Assembly (NCBI GenBank): GCA_016722025.1
Contig: JADKGZ010000001.1
Span: forward strand, 186,001-250,000
DNA: 64,000 nucleotides
DNA from: Acidimicrobiaceae bacterium
GTDB lineage: Bacteria > Actinomycetota > Acidimicrobiia > Acidimicrobiales > Ilumatobacteraceae
Direction of reading: 5' to 3'
A model generated the notes under the pieces. It saw only the letters and a program-made list of their open reading frames with translations. It was not told the DNA's origin and made no database searches. Shown here piece after piece: positions 1 to 9,001 of this stretch; the stretch's first letter is position 1; the number at the start of each line of letters is the position of its first letter. The position numbers and the translations under genes were made by a program.

Positions 1-746
1 CGCGGCACGGGAGGGGCGGCTTCGGCCACCGACGAGGCGGCGATCAGGTGTGGTTGCGCGACCAGGCGAGCACGCAGCGATCGCTCCTGCGCCAACATGT
101 TGAGCGGATGCCGCGGCGCGCCAGGACGACGGTGTGCGCCGACGGAGCGCACCACGTCGGCCAACGCCTCGGCGGTGGGCCGGTTGCCGTGCAGCATCAG
201 GAACGCTTCACGGTCGTGCGCACCGACGCCAACCTCCAGGCGCACCTCATCGGTGTGGGGGTCGGTGACCACACGGCAGACCTCGAGCCCGTCGACTTCG
301 CCCACCAGCACGCCGTGCTCCACCACGGGCAGCGCCCCGCCTGCGGAGACCGTGGCTGCGAACGCCTGGTGCTCGGCCGGCAGCGCAGGTGCCACCGGTA
401 ACGGCTCTGGCAGCGCCGGCAGCAGCGTGCGCCCCTCGATGTGCCAGACGGCGACAGGGAAGGTGAACGCGGCGGCGCGCCGCGCCAGCAGCCCGGTGCC
501 GTGTTCGGCCAGCACGTGCAGTTCGACGGCATTGCGGCGCACGGCCCAGCCCAACGCAGCGCCCAGGCCGCGCTCGGGTTGTTCGTCGAGCAGCACCCAC
601 GCCGCGCCATCCAGGAGCAACGCCGCGCCGGCGCCGAACTCGCCGGCCTGCTCGGCAGCGACGTCGGCGGGCGCACCCAAGTGGTCGCGAACCAGCGCGC
701 GCAACTTGAGCGCATTGAGTTGCGGGCGGCGTGACTGCTCGTTCAT
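1..746 (-). CDS. hypothetical protein, 3' end outside window
   Basis: An open frame runs from an ATG at 746 leftward off the window edge, giving at least 248 residues. The first residues are MNEQSRRPQLNALKLRALV. The translation has ordinary composition and a strong third-position GC bias, whereas the two other minus-strand frames read as Arg/Ser/Pro-rich shadow. The visible part is acidic to neutral, with no signal peptide or membrane segment. I do not recognise the family. The protein mentions no catalytic motif I can name; a mid-region rich in Val/Gly/Glu looks like a small beta-rich domain. It is the first of a run of minus-strand genes and lies 53 bp downstream of the DUF1501 gene. Confidence 0.6.
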   Translation of the reverse strand, partial: MNEQSRRPQLNALKLRALVRDHLGAPADVAAEQAGEFGAGAALLLDGAAWVLLDEQPERGLGAALGWAVRRNAVELHVLAEHGTGLLARRAAAFTFPVAVWHIEGRTLLPALPEPLPVAPALPAEHQAFAATVSAGGALPVVEHGVLVGEVDGLEVCRVVTDPHTDEVRLEVGVGAHDREAFLMLHGNRPTAEALADVVRSVGAHRRPGAPRHPLNMLAQERSLRARLVAQPHLIAASSVAEAAPPVP

Positions 747-799
747 CGCCGCCACGATACGGCCCCGGCGGACCAGCGCTTCGGGCGGACGACGACGGA

Positions 800-3259
800 T
801 CAGGCCGTGAAGAAGCCGACCACATCCACCAAGACGTCGGTGTTGCCCTGCCCGCAGGCCACCATGATCTTGCCGTCGGCAGCGACTCGTGCGATCACGC
901 TGTTGGCTCGCACCGCGCCACCGGCCAGGTTGAGGTTCGACGCATTCGGCATCGCAGTTCCGCTGGGGTAGACGGTGAGGTAGGTGTCCTGTGAGGGTGC
1001 CACTGCCGTGAGGTTGATCTGCACCGCGGCGATGCCGGTGGCCGGCAAACCGTTGGCACCTGCAATCACCACCGCCAGCGGCGCAGCACCCACCCGAGCT
1101 CTTGCGGCACCGACGCCGGTACGTGTGTCGACGATGCGGCGAGGTGCCACCGGCAGGTAGCGACCGCCGTCGCCGGCCGTGAAGTAACCGGCGACGTCGA
1201 CCAGCACGTGCGCGTTGCCGGCATCGTTGCGTATGCGCAACTTGCCATCGGCGCCCAACTTGGCGATGACCAGGTTGGCGGCCGTCTGGCCCGAGCCCAC
1301 GTTGACCGACGACGTGTACGGCTGGCCTTCGCCGTTGGGCCACACCGTGAGATAGGTGTTGCTGCTGGCACCCACGGCGGTCACGTTGAGCACCGCCGCT
1401 GCACACCCGGCAGGAACACCACCACGACCGGTGATCTGCAGGTCGAACTCGGTGCCGGGCCCGAAGGCACCGGTTCGGCCGCCGGTGCCGGTACGAGTGT
1501 CGAGCAAGCGGCTGGGCACCAGCGAGGTGAGCGCCGTGGTGTCGGTGGTGGCCTCGCGGAAGTAGCCCACGAGGTCGGCGACCGCATGTGTCGCGCCCGC
1601 ACTGTTGAACAGGCTGATCGCGCCGTTGGCGCCGACGCCGATGACGGCTAGGTTGGGCACCGCCGCTTGCGCGACCACGTTCACGTTCGACGTGGCCGGC
1701 ATGCGCTCGCCCGATCGCCACGCGGTGATGAACGTGTCGGCCGTGGCACCCGCACCAGTCAGGTTGACGACCACGGCCGCGGCGTCGGCGGGCACGCCGG
1801 CGATGCCGCGCACCGGCAGGCTCCAGGTCTCCCCCGCGCCCAACGCACCCTTGTGCCCACCCGTGGTGCCGCGCGTATCGAGGATGCGCACGGGGCTCAT
1901 CGGCACGAACCCGGTGGGTGCCCCCGGCGGCGGGAAGGTGGGGGCGTCGCCCGCGGGGCCACCGTTGAACACGTCGAACTGCTCGTACTCGCCACCCAGC
2001 ACGGTGCTCGCGCCACCGCCCAGCCAACGGTCGAGCACCGTCGCGTACAGCGAACGGAAGTCGACGCTGAAGTCCATCCGGTCCCATCGGCCCAACCCCT
2101 GCAGGCTGGGTTGCTCGCCGAAGAGCCCACCCTTCACCGACGGACCGATGATGAAGTGGTTGTTGGTGGTGCCGTGGTCTGTACCACTGGAGTCGTTGGC
2201 CCAGCTGGTACGACCGAACTCGCTGTAGGTCATGATGGTGACGCGCGAGCGGAAGCTGGGGTCGAGGGTGGCGAAGAACGACTGCAGCGCGCGATCGAAG
2301 TCGGTGAGCAGACCGGGCAGCTCCTGCGGCTCGCTCGAGTGGTTGTCGAACCCGTCGTAGCCGGTGTCGAGCACGCGCATGCCCAGGTTCGCGTTGATCA
2401 ACCTGGCGATCACGGTGAGCTTCTTCTCCAGCCGGCCGTTCGGCAGCGACTGCTCGAACACGGGGGCCACCTGCTGGCCCACGTCGATGACACCCTTCAC
2501 CGTCTTGGCGATCGTGTCGTGCCACGCACCTCGCCCAGCCGGGGTGCCGGCCAGGGAACGCATCGCGTCGTACATCCACAGCTGATGCTCGTTGGTGCTG
2601 CCACCGAACCCGACGCCCCACTGTGGAATGGCGATGCCCCGCTTGTTGTCGCCGATGAGGTGCAGCGGCAGGCCCTGGCCGACAGTGGCTGCCCGGAACG
2701 GGTCGTCGCCGCCGAGGCCGTCGAGCCAACGACCCACCCAGCCGTTGTTGAGGCCGCCGCCGACCTTGCCATGCATCCACAACGCCATCGAGCTGAAGTG
2801 GCTGAGGTCGGGGTTCGCGTAGCCGACACCCTGCACGATGGCCACCTGGCCGGCGTCGTAGAGCGACTTCAAGTACGGCAGGTTCGGGTGCAAGCCCACC
2901 TGGCCGTTGATCGGTAACACCTGCGCAGCCGGAATGGCGACATCGCCGTGCTGCTCGTAGTACAGGCTGTTCGAGTGGGGCACCACCACGTTGAGGCCGT
3001 CGCTGCCACCGAACTGGCCGATGAGCACCAGGATGCCTTCGTTGGGGCCTACAGGGGTGGTGGCCCACGCCTCGCGCAAACGTCCCGGCAACAGGTCGGC
3101 CGCCAGCACTTCGCCGAGGCCACCGAACAGTGCGCCGGCGCCCACGCCCCAGCCCATCATCTGCAGGAACCGTCGCCGATCCATGCCGGCAGCGTCGATG
3201 TTGTCGCGCGCGGTCAGCAGCCGCAGGGCATCGGCGGTGGAGATATCGGGGTCGATCAT
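800..3259 (-). CDS. DUF1501 secreted protein with three C-terminal RLLDTR repeats
   Basis: 819 residues. The N-terminus carries a twin-arginine motif, DRRRFLQMMG near residue 27, followed by a Gly/Ala hydrophobic stretch, so Tat export is expected. Residues about 45-430 are a DUF1501 (sulfatase-like fold) domain with the usual GGSDGLN, HSSEPQELPG and EFGRTSWANDSSGTDHGT motifs. From about residue 453 there are three repeats of roughly 125 residues. Each opens with a [RL][IL][LV]DTR motif and closes with [DV]x[VA]G[YF]F. This repeat type is common in secreted actinobacterial proteins; its role is unknown to me. The gene lies 13 bp after the DUF1800 gene, and DUF1800-DUF1501 pairs are widespread, probably forming one surface system. 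The start is ATG 3259; an internal ATG just before the Arg pair is also possible. Confidence 0.85.
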   Translation of the reverse strand: MIDPDISTADALRLLTARDNIDAAGMDRRRFLQMMGWGVGAGALFGGLGEVLAADLLPGRLREAWATTPVGPNEGILVLIGQFGGSDGLNVVVPHSNSLYYEQHGDVAIPAAQVLPINGQVGLHPNLPYLKSLYDAGQVAIVQGVGYANPDLSHFSSMALWMHGKVGGGLNNGWVGRWLDGLGGDDPFRAATVGQGLPLHLIGDNKRGIAIPQWGVGFGGSTNEHQLWMYDAMRSLAGTPAGRGAWHDTIAKTVKGVIDVGQQVAPVFEQSLPNGRLEKKLTVIARLINANLGMRVLDTGYDGFDNHSSEPQELPGLLTDFDRALQSFFATLDPSFRSRVTIMTYSEFGRTSWANDSSGTDHGTTNNHFIIGPSVKGGLFGEQPSLQGLGRWDRMDFSVDFRSLYATVLDRWLGGGASTVLGGEYEQFDVFNGGPAGDAPTFPPPGAPTGFVPMSPVRILDTRGTTGGHKGALGAGETWSLPVRGIAGVPADAAAVVVNLTGAGATADTFITAWRSGERMPATSNVNVVAQAAVPNLAVIGVGANGAISLFNSAGATHAVADLVGYFREATTDTTALTSLVPSRLLDTRTGTGGRTGAFGPGTEFDLQITGRGGVPAGCAAAVLNVTAVGASSNTYLTVWPNGEGQPYTSSVNVGSGQTAANLVIAKLGADGKLRIRNDAGNAHVLVDVAGYFTAGDGGRYLPVAPRRIVDTRTGVGAARARVGAAPLAVVIAGANGLPATGIAAVQINLTAVAPSQDTYLTVYPSGTAMPNASNLNLAGGAVRANSVIARVAADGKIMVACGQGNTDVLVDVVGFFTA

Positions 3260-3272
3260 CGCTCGTCGTCCT

Positions 3273-4592
3273 TCAGGCCACGTGGAATTCGGGGGTCATC
3301 ATCATCATCGTGAGCAGGTTGGTGCTCTCCCACCAACCGACGTACGACTCCTCCTGGCGTTGCACGTTGACGAAGCCGAGGAGCGCGTTGCGACTGGCCG
3401 TGCTGAGCGAGACGCCGAACATCGCGGCGACGAAGTCGACGGCCTGCTCCGGCGTGCGACCTTTGCCCACCGCGTTGCCGTCGTCCTGGCGCATTCGCGA
3501 GGCGACGTCGCTCGCGAACTCCGCTCGCGAGCCGAACACACTGGTGTTCACCCAGTACCCGTTGGTCTTCCAGCCCGGACACGTCGGGAGGTGCGAACGG
3601 CACCTGCCCCATGCCCTCCACGTACCACTGCGGGTTCAGGGGCTGCGCGGTAGCCGGTGAAGTGGAACAGGTTGACGATGTACTCCACCGGGCTGCGCAC
3701 CAAGCCCCTGCATCGCGGTGGTGCTGTAGAACTCGTCGCGCATCAGCATCGCCTTCACCCACGGCTTGATCGCGAAGTCGTTGTTGTACAGCACCTGGGC
3801 CAGCTCGTCGACCAACGCCTTCGACGGGTTCTGGTACGCGAAGTGCTCCCACAGCTTCTTGGAGAGGAACTTGCAGGCCACCAGCTTCTTGGCGGTGTTC
3901 TCCTGCAGCACGTAGTTGACGATGTCGGGGCCGTCCCAGTTGCGGCTCTGGCCCATGAACGACTTGGCCTCGGCGTCGTGCTCGCCCGCGTAGAACTTGT
4001 ACTGGTAGGTCTTCCAGTCGATGCTGTGCCCTGTCCACGCACGGGCGGCGGCAGTGACGTCGTCCTCGGTGTAGTTGGGCACCCCGTTCTGATCGACCAC
4101 GCCCAGCGTGAACAGCTCCAACAGCTCGCGAGCGAAGTTCTGGTTGGGCGACGACTTCACGTTGTCGAGGTTGTCGAGGTAGAAGAGCATCGCCGGCTGG
4201 ATCGACATGGCTTGCGTCATCTCGCGGAAGTTGCCGAACGCCGAGTCGCGGAACAGCCGGTTCTGCGCCATCATCGCCTCCGCGCTGTTCACCTTCTCCC
4301 AGCTGCTGCAGAAGTGGCCATGCCAGAAGAACGCCATCCGCTCCTGCATCGGCTTGGGCGAGTCGACCATGCGATCGAGCCACCACTGCACGGCGAAGAC
4401 CCACTGGTTGTAGCCCTCACCGTCGATGTCGTGCTCGATGTAGGCGGGAATGGCCACCGGAGTGGTGACGTTGAGCACGTCGTTCACTGCCATCTCGCGG
4501 GTGACAGACCCACCCGACAACGCATTCATCCGAGCGGGCCGAGCCACGTACTCCGTACGACGGAGCAGGTGGGCGAGTTGCACCGAATCCAC
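3273..4592 (-). CDS. DUF1800 family protein, frame broken three times
   Basis: The N-terminal part (4592 down to about 3703) reads cleanly as DUF1800, including NFARELLELFTLG and DDVTAAARAWTGH. The C-terminal part (about 3573-3273) reads in its own frame (NTSVFGSRAEFASDV...). Between them the coding continues only if one base is removed near 3702, one near 3650 and one near 3575. These restore RSPVEYIVNLFHFTGY, PLNPQWYVEGMGQVPFAPP and WKTNGYWVNTS in turn. Three +1 changes in about 130 bp sum to zero, and the corrected product is about 438 residues, near the usual family length. Sequencing or assembly error is more likely than a recent pseudogene, but decay cannot be excluded. The partner DUF1501 gene follows at once. 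Confidence 0.8.
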
Positions 4593-4727
4593 GTGGACGA
4601 CTCCTCACAGTGTTCGAACGGCAGCCGTTCGGTTCATCAGGTTGTTATCGCCCGCATGGTGAGGCGACTGAAGCCTCACCCACCGCACACTTCGTCTCGT
4701 TTTCGGCAGGAAGCGGCATTGAGTGGT

Positions 4728-4765
4728 CAAAACGACCACCACCCGGCCACATCGGGCCGGGTGGT
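4728..4765 (-). terminator. intrinsic terminator of rpmE
   Basis: A perfect 11-bp inverted repeat (4738-4748 with 4755-4765, arm ACCACCCGGCC) encloses a 6-base loop. On the minus strand it is followed shortly by a TTTT run (complement of 4729-4732). It sits about 43 bp past the rpmE stop and in front of the DUF1800 gene, so it would separate rpmE transcription from that pair. Confidence 0.75.
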
Positions 4766-4807
4766 TGGTTGAAAGTCGGTGGGTTGCAGGCGCCGGAGCG
4801 CCGGGGG

Positions 4808-5020
4808 TCACTTGCCCTTGCGCTCGCCGTAGCGCTTGTTGAAGCGCTCGACGCGGCCACCGGTGTCGACCAGCTTCTGCTTGCCGGTGAAGAACGGGTG
4901 GCATTCGTTGCAGAGCTCGAGTGTCAGGTCGGTACCGCGCGTGGAGCGCGTGGTGAACGTGTTGCCGCAGGAGCAGCGAACGGTGACATCGGTGTACTTG
5001 GGGTGGATCTCGGTCTTCAT
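4808..5020 (-). CDS. rpmE: 50S ribosomal protein L31
   Basis: 70 residues beginning MKTEIHPKYTDV. It has four zinc-ligand cysteines, C16 and C18 (CSC) plus C37 and C40 (CNEC), so it is the zinc-binding (C+) form of L31. The ATG at 5020 is preceded by GGAG at suitable spacing. L31 binds the large subunit near the central protuberance and bridges to the small subunit. It follows rho in the minus-strand housekeeping block as in many actinobacteria, although here an MFS gene and a divergent regulator lie between. A strong terminator follows. Confidence 0.97.
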   Translation of the reverse strand: MKTEIHPKYTDVTVRCSCGNTFTTRSTRGTDLTLELCNECHPFFTGKQKLVDTGGRVERFNKRYGERKGK

Positions 5021-5048
5021 GGCATTCTCCGAAAGAAGTAGGCGGCTG

Positions 5049-5054
5049 AGTGTA
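5049..5054 (-). promoter_or_regulatory. possible -10 element of rpmE
   Basis: On the minus strand TACACT lies about 30 bp before the rpmE start codon and upstream of its GGAG ribosome site. It fits an actinobacterial -10 hexamer. I could not assign a convincing -35, so this is tentative. Confidence 0.35.
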
Positions 5055-5097
5055 TCGGCGGATTCTGCGGCGGCACCTCCGAATTGGGCGACCGCGA

Positions 5098-6321
5098 TCA
5101 CGCGGCCACTCGCTCGCCGACGACCGGTTCGCTCCCGGCGGCGCCGCGACCGTCCAGCCCCTGCCGCCCGGCGATCGCCACTGCGATGAGCGCCACCCCC
5201 ACCACCAGCAGACCCCACCGCACACCAGCGATCGCGAGCAGCGGCGCCGCCATCAGCAGACCGATCGGCCGACCTGCCATCCCGAGCGCCCCAACGACCG
5301 AGAAGACTCGACCCTGCATCGATGGCTCGACGATGTCTTGGAAGCGGGTCGGCAGGATCGTGTTGGCCACCCCGACTCCCATTCCGGCCAGCACGAACGC
5401 CGCACCTGCCCACCACGCCCACGGCACGGCGCCGGCGGCTCCGACCGCAGCGCCCACGCCGAGCAGCGCAACCAGCGCGGCGCGCGGGCGACGCGCCACC
5501 TTGGGCGCCATCAGGAAGCCGGCCACGATCCCGGCCGGAATCGCCGCCTCCAGCAGACCGAACCCCTGACCACCGAGGTCCAGTTGGTCGACAGCGAGCC
5601 CGACGATCAGGACCGTCAGCGGTGCCACGCACAAGTTGAGGCCAGCGGCGACCACGACCAGGTCGCGCACGCGTCGGTTCGTGCGCACCACCCGCCAGCC
5701 TGCTGCGAACGAGCCGTCATCGTCGCTCGCGCTCGCGCGCTCGGGCATCGGGATGATGCTCGCCGCAACCATCAGGAACGACACCAGGAAGCTCGCGGCG
5801 TCGAACCAGAACGCCAGCGACAAGCCGGAGAACCCGATCAACAGACCGCCCAGCGCCGGCCCGGCGATCCCGGAAAGCGCACCGCTGACCCCGAGCATCG
5901 AGTTCGCCTGCAGCCGTCGCTCGGCTGGCACCAGCACACTGACCGACGCCATCAGCGCAGGGTCGAACACCGCACCCGCCACCGCGGCAACCGCGGCAAC
6001 CACCACAACCAGAGGCGTGCTCATCCACCCCGCCCACAGCGCGATGGCCACGGTCCCACTGGTCACGACGCGCACCCCGTCGGCAACGAGCATCAGCCGG
6101 CGCCGAGGGAACCGATCCACCATCCAGCCCGCCAACGGCGCCGCCGCCAGCGTCGGCAGCACACTCGCCAACGCCACCACGACCACGATCAGGTTCGAAC
6201 CAGTGGCCAGACGAGCCCACCACAACAACGCCACACGGTGCACGCCATCGCCAAGAGTGGAGACGATCTGGCCACCCAGGACCCGCAGGAAATCTCGCTG
6301 TTCACGCATGCGTGACATCAT
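5098..6321 (-). CDS. MFS transporter (MFS_3-type efflux)
   Basis: 407 residues with about twelve hydrophobic segments and the MFS loop 2-3 signature in the form DRFPRRRLML around residue 69. The general pattern resembles the enterobactin-exporter/macrolide-efflux group of the major facilitator superfamily. Substrate is not predictable. The gene diverges from a winged-helix regulator only 18 bp away, which suggests that the regulator controls the pump. The start could be the first ATG (6321), the adjacent one, or the ATG at 6309. Confidence 0.85.
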   Translation of the reverse strand: MMSRMREQRDFLRVLGGQIVSTLGDGVHRVALLWWARLATGSNLIVVVVALASVLPTLAAAPLAGWMVDRFPRRRLMLVADGVRVVTSGTVAIALWAGWMSTPLVVVVAAVAAVAGAVFDPALMASVSVLVPAERRLQANSMLGVSGALSGIAGPALGGLLIGFSGLSLAFWFDAASFLVSFLMVAASIIPMPERASASDDDGSFAAGWRVVRTNRRVRDLVVVAAGLNLCVAPLTVLIVGLAVDQLDLGGQGFGLLEAAIPAGIVAGFLMAPKVARRPRAALVALLGVGAAVGAAGAVPWAWWAGAAFVLAGMGVGVANTILPTRFQDIVEPSMQGRVFSVVGALGMAGRPIGLLMAAPLLAIAGVRWGLLVVGVALIAVAIAGRQGLDGRGAAGSEPVVGERVAA

Positions 6322-6330
6322 CGGAGTACT

Positions 6331-6363
6331 CTGATTCGAATGCTAGAGCCTCTCTCGAATCAG
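6331..6363. promoter_or_regulatory. 9-bp inverted repeat, candidate operator
   Basis: CTGATTCGA at 6331-6339 and its exact complement TCGAATCAG at 6355-6363 are separated by 15 bp, so the half-sites are about 24 bp centre to centre. The site lies between the divergent MFS and regulator genes and runs over the first codons of the regulator. GATTCG occurs again at 6372-6377 inside a TGAT...ATCA dyad. A regulator dimer bound here would block both genes. Confidence 0.5.
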
Positions 6364-6981
6364 CCCGTCGTGATTCGCGATCATCTCGGCGTCGACCTGC
6401 TCCTGAACCTCAACGCGATCAGCCGCCTCTCGCCGTTCATGCACACCGAGCACACGCTCGGCTCGGCGGCGAAGGCGGCGGCCGTGCCCGCCAGTTCGCT
6501 CGCCTACTGGGTGCAGCGCTTTCTCACCGCCAGACTGCTGGAGACCACTCGGGTGGTGCCCCGCGCCGGAAAGCCGATCCCTCACTACCGGGCGATCAGC
6601 AGCGAGTTCCACATCCCGTTCGACGCAATGCCACCGGGCAGGCGCGACGAGTTCCTGCTACGCGGCCGGAAGTTTGCGTTCGAGCAGTTCATCGCCGCGT
6701 CCAACGCAGCGGCTGCCTCGGCGTTTGCCGAGACGGGCCTGCGGATCTTCGCTTCACCGGAGCGTGGCGTGGAGCTCACCGTCATCGAGCCGTCGAGCGA
6801 CATCGCCGACCACCGTGCGGACCGCACCACCGAGTGGTGGGGCGCGTGCAATCTCACCGAGGCAGAGGCCGCCGAGCTCCAGCAGGCGTTGAAGGGCTTG
6901 CAGGAACGATTCGGCCGGGACCACACCCGAACCACGGGCGTGAGGAACCGACCGACTACGCCTGCTTGCCGATCTCGTTGA
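6340..6981 (+). CDS. winged-helix transcriptional regulator
   Basis: 213 residues. Residues about 30-85 form a helix-turn-helix of ArsR-like type (TLGSAAKAAAVPASSLAYWV) followed by a wing ending in PHYRAIS. The C-terminal half has no recognised ligand domain and ends in a charged tail. It diverges from the MFS gene, and an inverted repeat overlaps its annotated start. Either the message is leaderless, or the real start is a GTG some ten codons later. Its 3' end overlaps the end of rho by 26 bp, convergently. The likely role is local control of the efflux gene. Confidence 0.7.
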   Translation: MLEPLSNQPVVIRDHLGVDLLLNLNAISRLSPFMHTEHTLGSAAKAAAVPASSLAYWVQRFLTARLLETTRVVPRAGKPIPHYRAISSEFHIPFDAMPPGRRDEFLLRGRKFAFEQFIAASNAAAASAFAETGLRIFASPERGVELTVIEPSSDIADHRADRTTEWWGACNLTEAEAAELQQALKGLQERFGRDHTRTTGVRNRPTTPACRSR

Positions 6982-8725
6982 GGAACTCGTCGTTGGTCTT
7001 GAAGGTCTTCAAACGGTCCATCAGCAGTTCCAGCCCGGGGGCGCCGTTGCCGTCGGCGGCCAGGCCGCTGAGCACCCGGCGCAGCTTCCACACCTGCTGC
7101 AGCTGCTTGCGGTCGAACAGCAGCTCCTCGTGGCGGGTGCTGCTGGCATCGACGTCGATCGCCGGGTAGATGCGCCGCTCGGCGAGTCGACGATCGAGGC
7201 GCAGCTCCATGTTGCCGGTGCCCTTGAACTCCTCGAAGATCGCTTCGTCCATGCGGCTGTTGGTCTCCACCAGCGCGGTGGCGAGGATGGTGAGCGAGCC
7301 ACCTTCCTCACAGTTGCGAGCGGCGCCGAAGAACCGCTTCGGCGGGTACAGCGCGCCGGCGTCGATGCCACCGGAGAGGATGCGGCCGCTGGGCGGCGCA
7401 GCCAGGTTGTAGGCACGGCTGAGTCGCGTGATGCCATCGAGGATGATGACCACGTCGTGGCCTTCCTCGACCAAGCGCTTGGCCTTCTCGAGTGCCAGCT
7501 CGGCGACGTGCGTGTGCTCTTCACTGGGCCGGTCGAAGGTGCTGGAGATGACCTCACCTTTGACGGTGCGACGCATGTCGGTGACCTCTTCGGGCCGCTC
7601 GTCGATGAGCAGCACGATGAGCTTCACTTCCGGGTTGTGACGCTCGATCGCAGTCGCGATCTCCTTCATGATGGTGGTCTTGCCGGCCTTGGGCGGCGAC
7701 ACGATGATGCCGCGCTGCCCCTTGCCGATGGGCGACACCAGTTCGATGATGCGCACCGTCATGTTGTGCGGGTCGTTCTGCGTGGAGAGCACGAGCTTCT
7801 GATCGGGGAACAGCGCGGTGAGGTCTTCGAAGCGGCGACGGTTCTTCGCCAGCTCGGGGTCCTTGTCGTTGACGGTGTGGATCTCCAGCAGCGCCGGGTT
7901 CTTCTCGTTGCGGCCGGCCGGGCGGCTGAGGCCGGTGACGTGGTCGCCTTTGCGCAACCCGTACTGGCGGGTGAGCTTCACCGGGATGTAGGCATCGTCG
8001 CGCGAGGCGAGGTAGCCGTTGACGCGGAGGAAGCCGTAGCCCTCTTCGCGCAGGTCGAGGTAGCCGGCAACCTGCACCGGCTCGAGGCTGAACTGGTCGC
8101 TGCCCTCGCTGCGCTCACCACGATCCTGGCGATCCTGGCGATCCGGGCGCGGCGCGCGATCGTTGCGCTCGGGCCGGTCGTTGCGCTCGCGCGGCTCCTG
8201 CCGTTCGCCGGGCTGCGTGCCGTCGCCGGGCTGCGTGCCGTCGCCGGTGCGGTTCTTGTTGCGGCGCCGCCGGCGGCGGCGGGCATTGCGGCTCTCACCA
8301 TCGCCGTCGCCGTCGCCGTCGGGGTGCCGGTCACCGTCACCGTCGTCGTCGCCGTCACCACCGTCGTCGTCGCCGGCGTCGTCGTCGCCGGCGTCGTCAT
8401 GAGCGACAGCGTGACCGGCGTCGACCGGGTTCGCTGCTGCGCGGGCGGCGGGCTGTGCCACCTCGCCCTTGTCGACCAGCTCGGCCTCCCAGTCGGGCAA
8501 CGGCTCACCATCAGGCCCCGCCGGGGCCTCGCCGGCACCCTGCGACGCTGCCGACGGCTCGGCAGCGGCCGCTGGGCCGACTCCCGTCGTCTCCAGGATC
8601 TTGCTGATCAGCGTCGCCTTGGCGGCGCGAGCGTTGGTCTTGATGCCCAACGCCTGGGCGATTGCAAGGAGCTGATCCTTGTCCTTCGATTCGAGCATTG
8701 ATTGCTCGAGTGCTTCCGCGGCCAC
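6956..8725 (-). CDS. rho: transcription termination factor Rho
   Basis: 589 residues from a GTG at 8725 (VAAEALEQSMLESKDKDQL); an ATG nine codons later is the alternative. The order is: a short N-terminal SAP-like domain; a long low-complexity insert of Asp/Gly and then Arg/Asp/Asn runs (about residues 85-215); the RNA-binding cold-shock-like domain with GYGFLRVNGYL; and a RecA-type ATPase with Walker A PPKAGKTT near 345 and Walker B VVIILDG near 427. Rho loads on nascent RNA and ends transcription as a hexamer. The charged insert is typical of actinobacterial Rho and probably adds RNA affinity. It lies downstream of the thr genes as in relatives. Confidence 0.97.
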   Translation of the reverse strand: MAAEALEQSMLESKDKDQLLAIAQALGIKTNARAAKATLISKILETTGVGPAAAAEPSAASQGAGEAPAGPDGEPLPDWEAELVDKGEVAQPAARAAANPVDAGHAVAHDDAGDDDAGDDDGGDGDDDGDGDRHPDGDGDGDGESRNARRRRRRRNKNRTGDGTQPGDGTQPGERQEPRERNDRPERNDRAPRPDRQDRQDRGERSEGSDQFSLEPVQVAGYLDLREEGYGFLRVNGYLASRDDAYIPVKLTRQYGLRKGDHVTGLSRPAGRNEKNPALLEIHTVNDKDPELAKNRRRFEDLTALFPDQKLVLSTQNDPHNMTVRIIELVSPIGKGQRGIIVSPPKAGKTTIMKEIATAIERHNPEVKLIVLLIDERPEEVTDMRRTVKGEVISSTFDRPSEEHTHVAELALEKAKRLVEEGHDVVIILDGITRLSRAYNLAAPPSGRILSGGIDAGALYPPKRFFGAARNCEEGGSLTILATALVETNSRMDEAIFEEFKGTGNMELRLDRRLAERRIYPAIDVDASSTRHEELLFDRKQLQQVWKLRRVLSGLAADGNGAPGLELLMDRLKTFKTNDEFLNEIGKQA

Positions 8726-9001
8726 TGGCCACCTGCTTTCTGGGAGGAGAAGAGGCTCGGCCGAGATCCAGCGGAAGTGCTGAGATTCACCGGCGGCCCC
8801 ACCACCTGGAGATGCGAGACACCCAGCGCCGTCAGTGCTCGGGCGAAGGCACGAGCACCGGTTGCAGCGGGGACGTTCGGGAACCCGAACGGCAGCACTG
8901 TAGCGACAGCCGGTCGCGAGCCACAACGCGGACGGTCCCGAGGCCGAGCACCGCAACGGTGTGGCAGTGCCCGACACCGGGAGACTGCAGCGCCGACGGG
9001 C
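8726..9001. other. leader region before rho
   Basis: These 276 bp between the thioesterase stop and the rho start hold no frame with coding character. The spacing would allow a long rho leader, the kind used for autoregulation in other bacteria, but I see no clear hairpin-plus-U terminator or conserved RNA motif. Confidence 0.4.

Noticed and set aside
4400..5230. rpmE as the tail of a 274-residue protein
   Set aside because: The long frame is open only because of GC richness. L31 has its own GGAG and ATG, and the upstream part is Arg/Gly shadow of the MFS gene.
8208..8400. Short repeats that might be a CRISPR array
   Set aside because: Units of 12-18 bp with no spacers, in frame inside rho and coding DGTQPG and Asp/Gly runs. 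No Cas gene is present in the window.
7130..8701. 523-residue plus-strand open frame
   Set aside because: Antisense to rho; no recognisable domain, and its Val/Ala/Thr repeats mirror the low-complexity insert of Rho.
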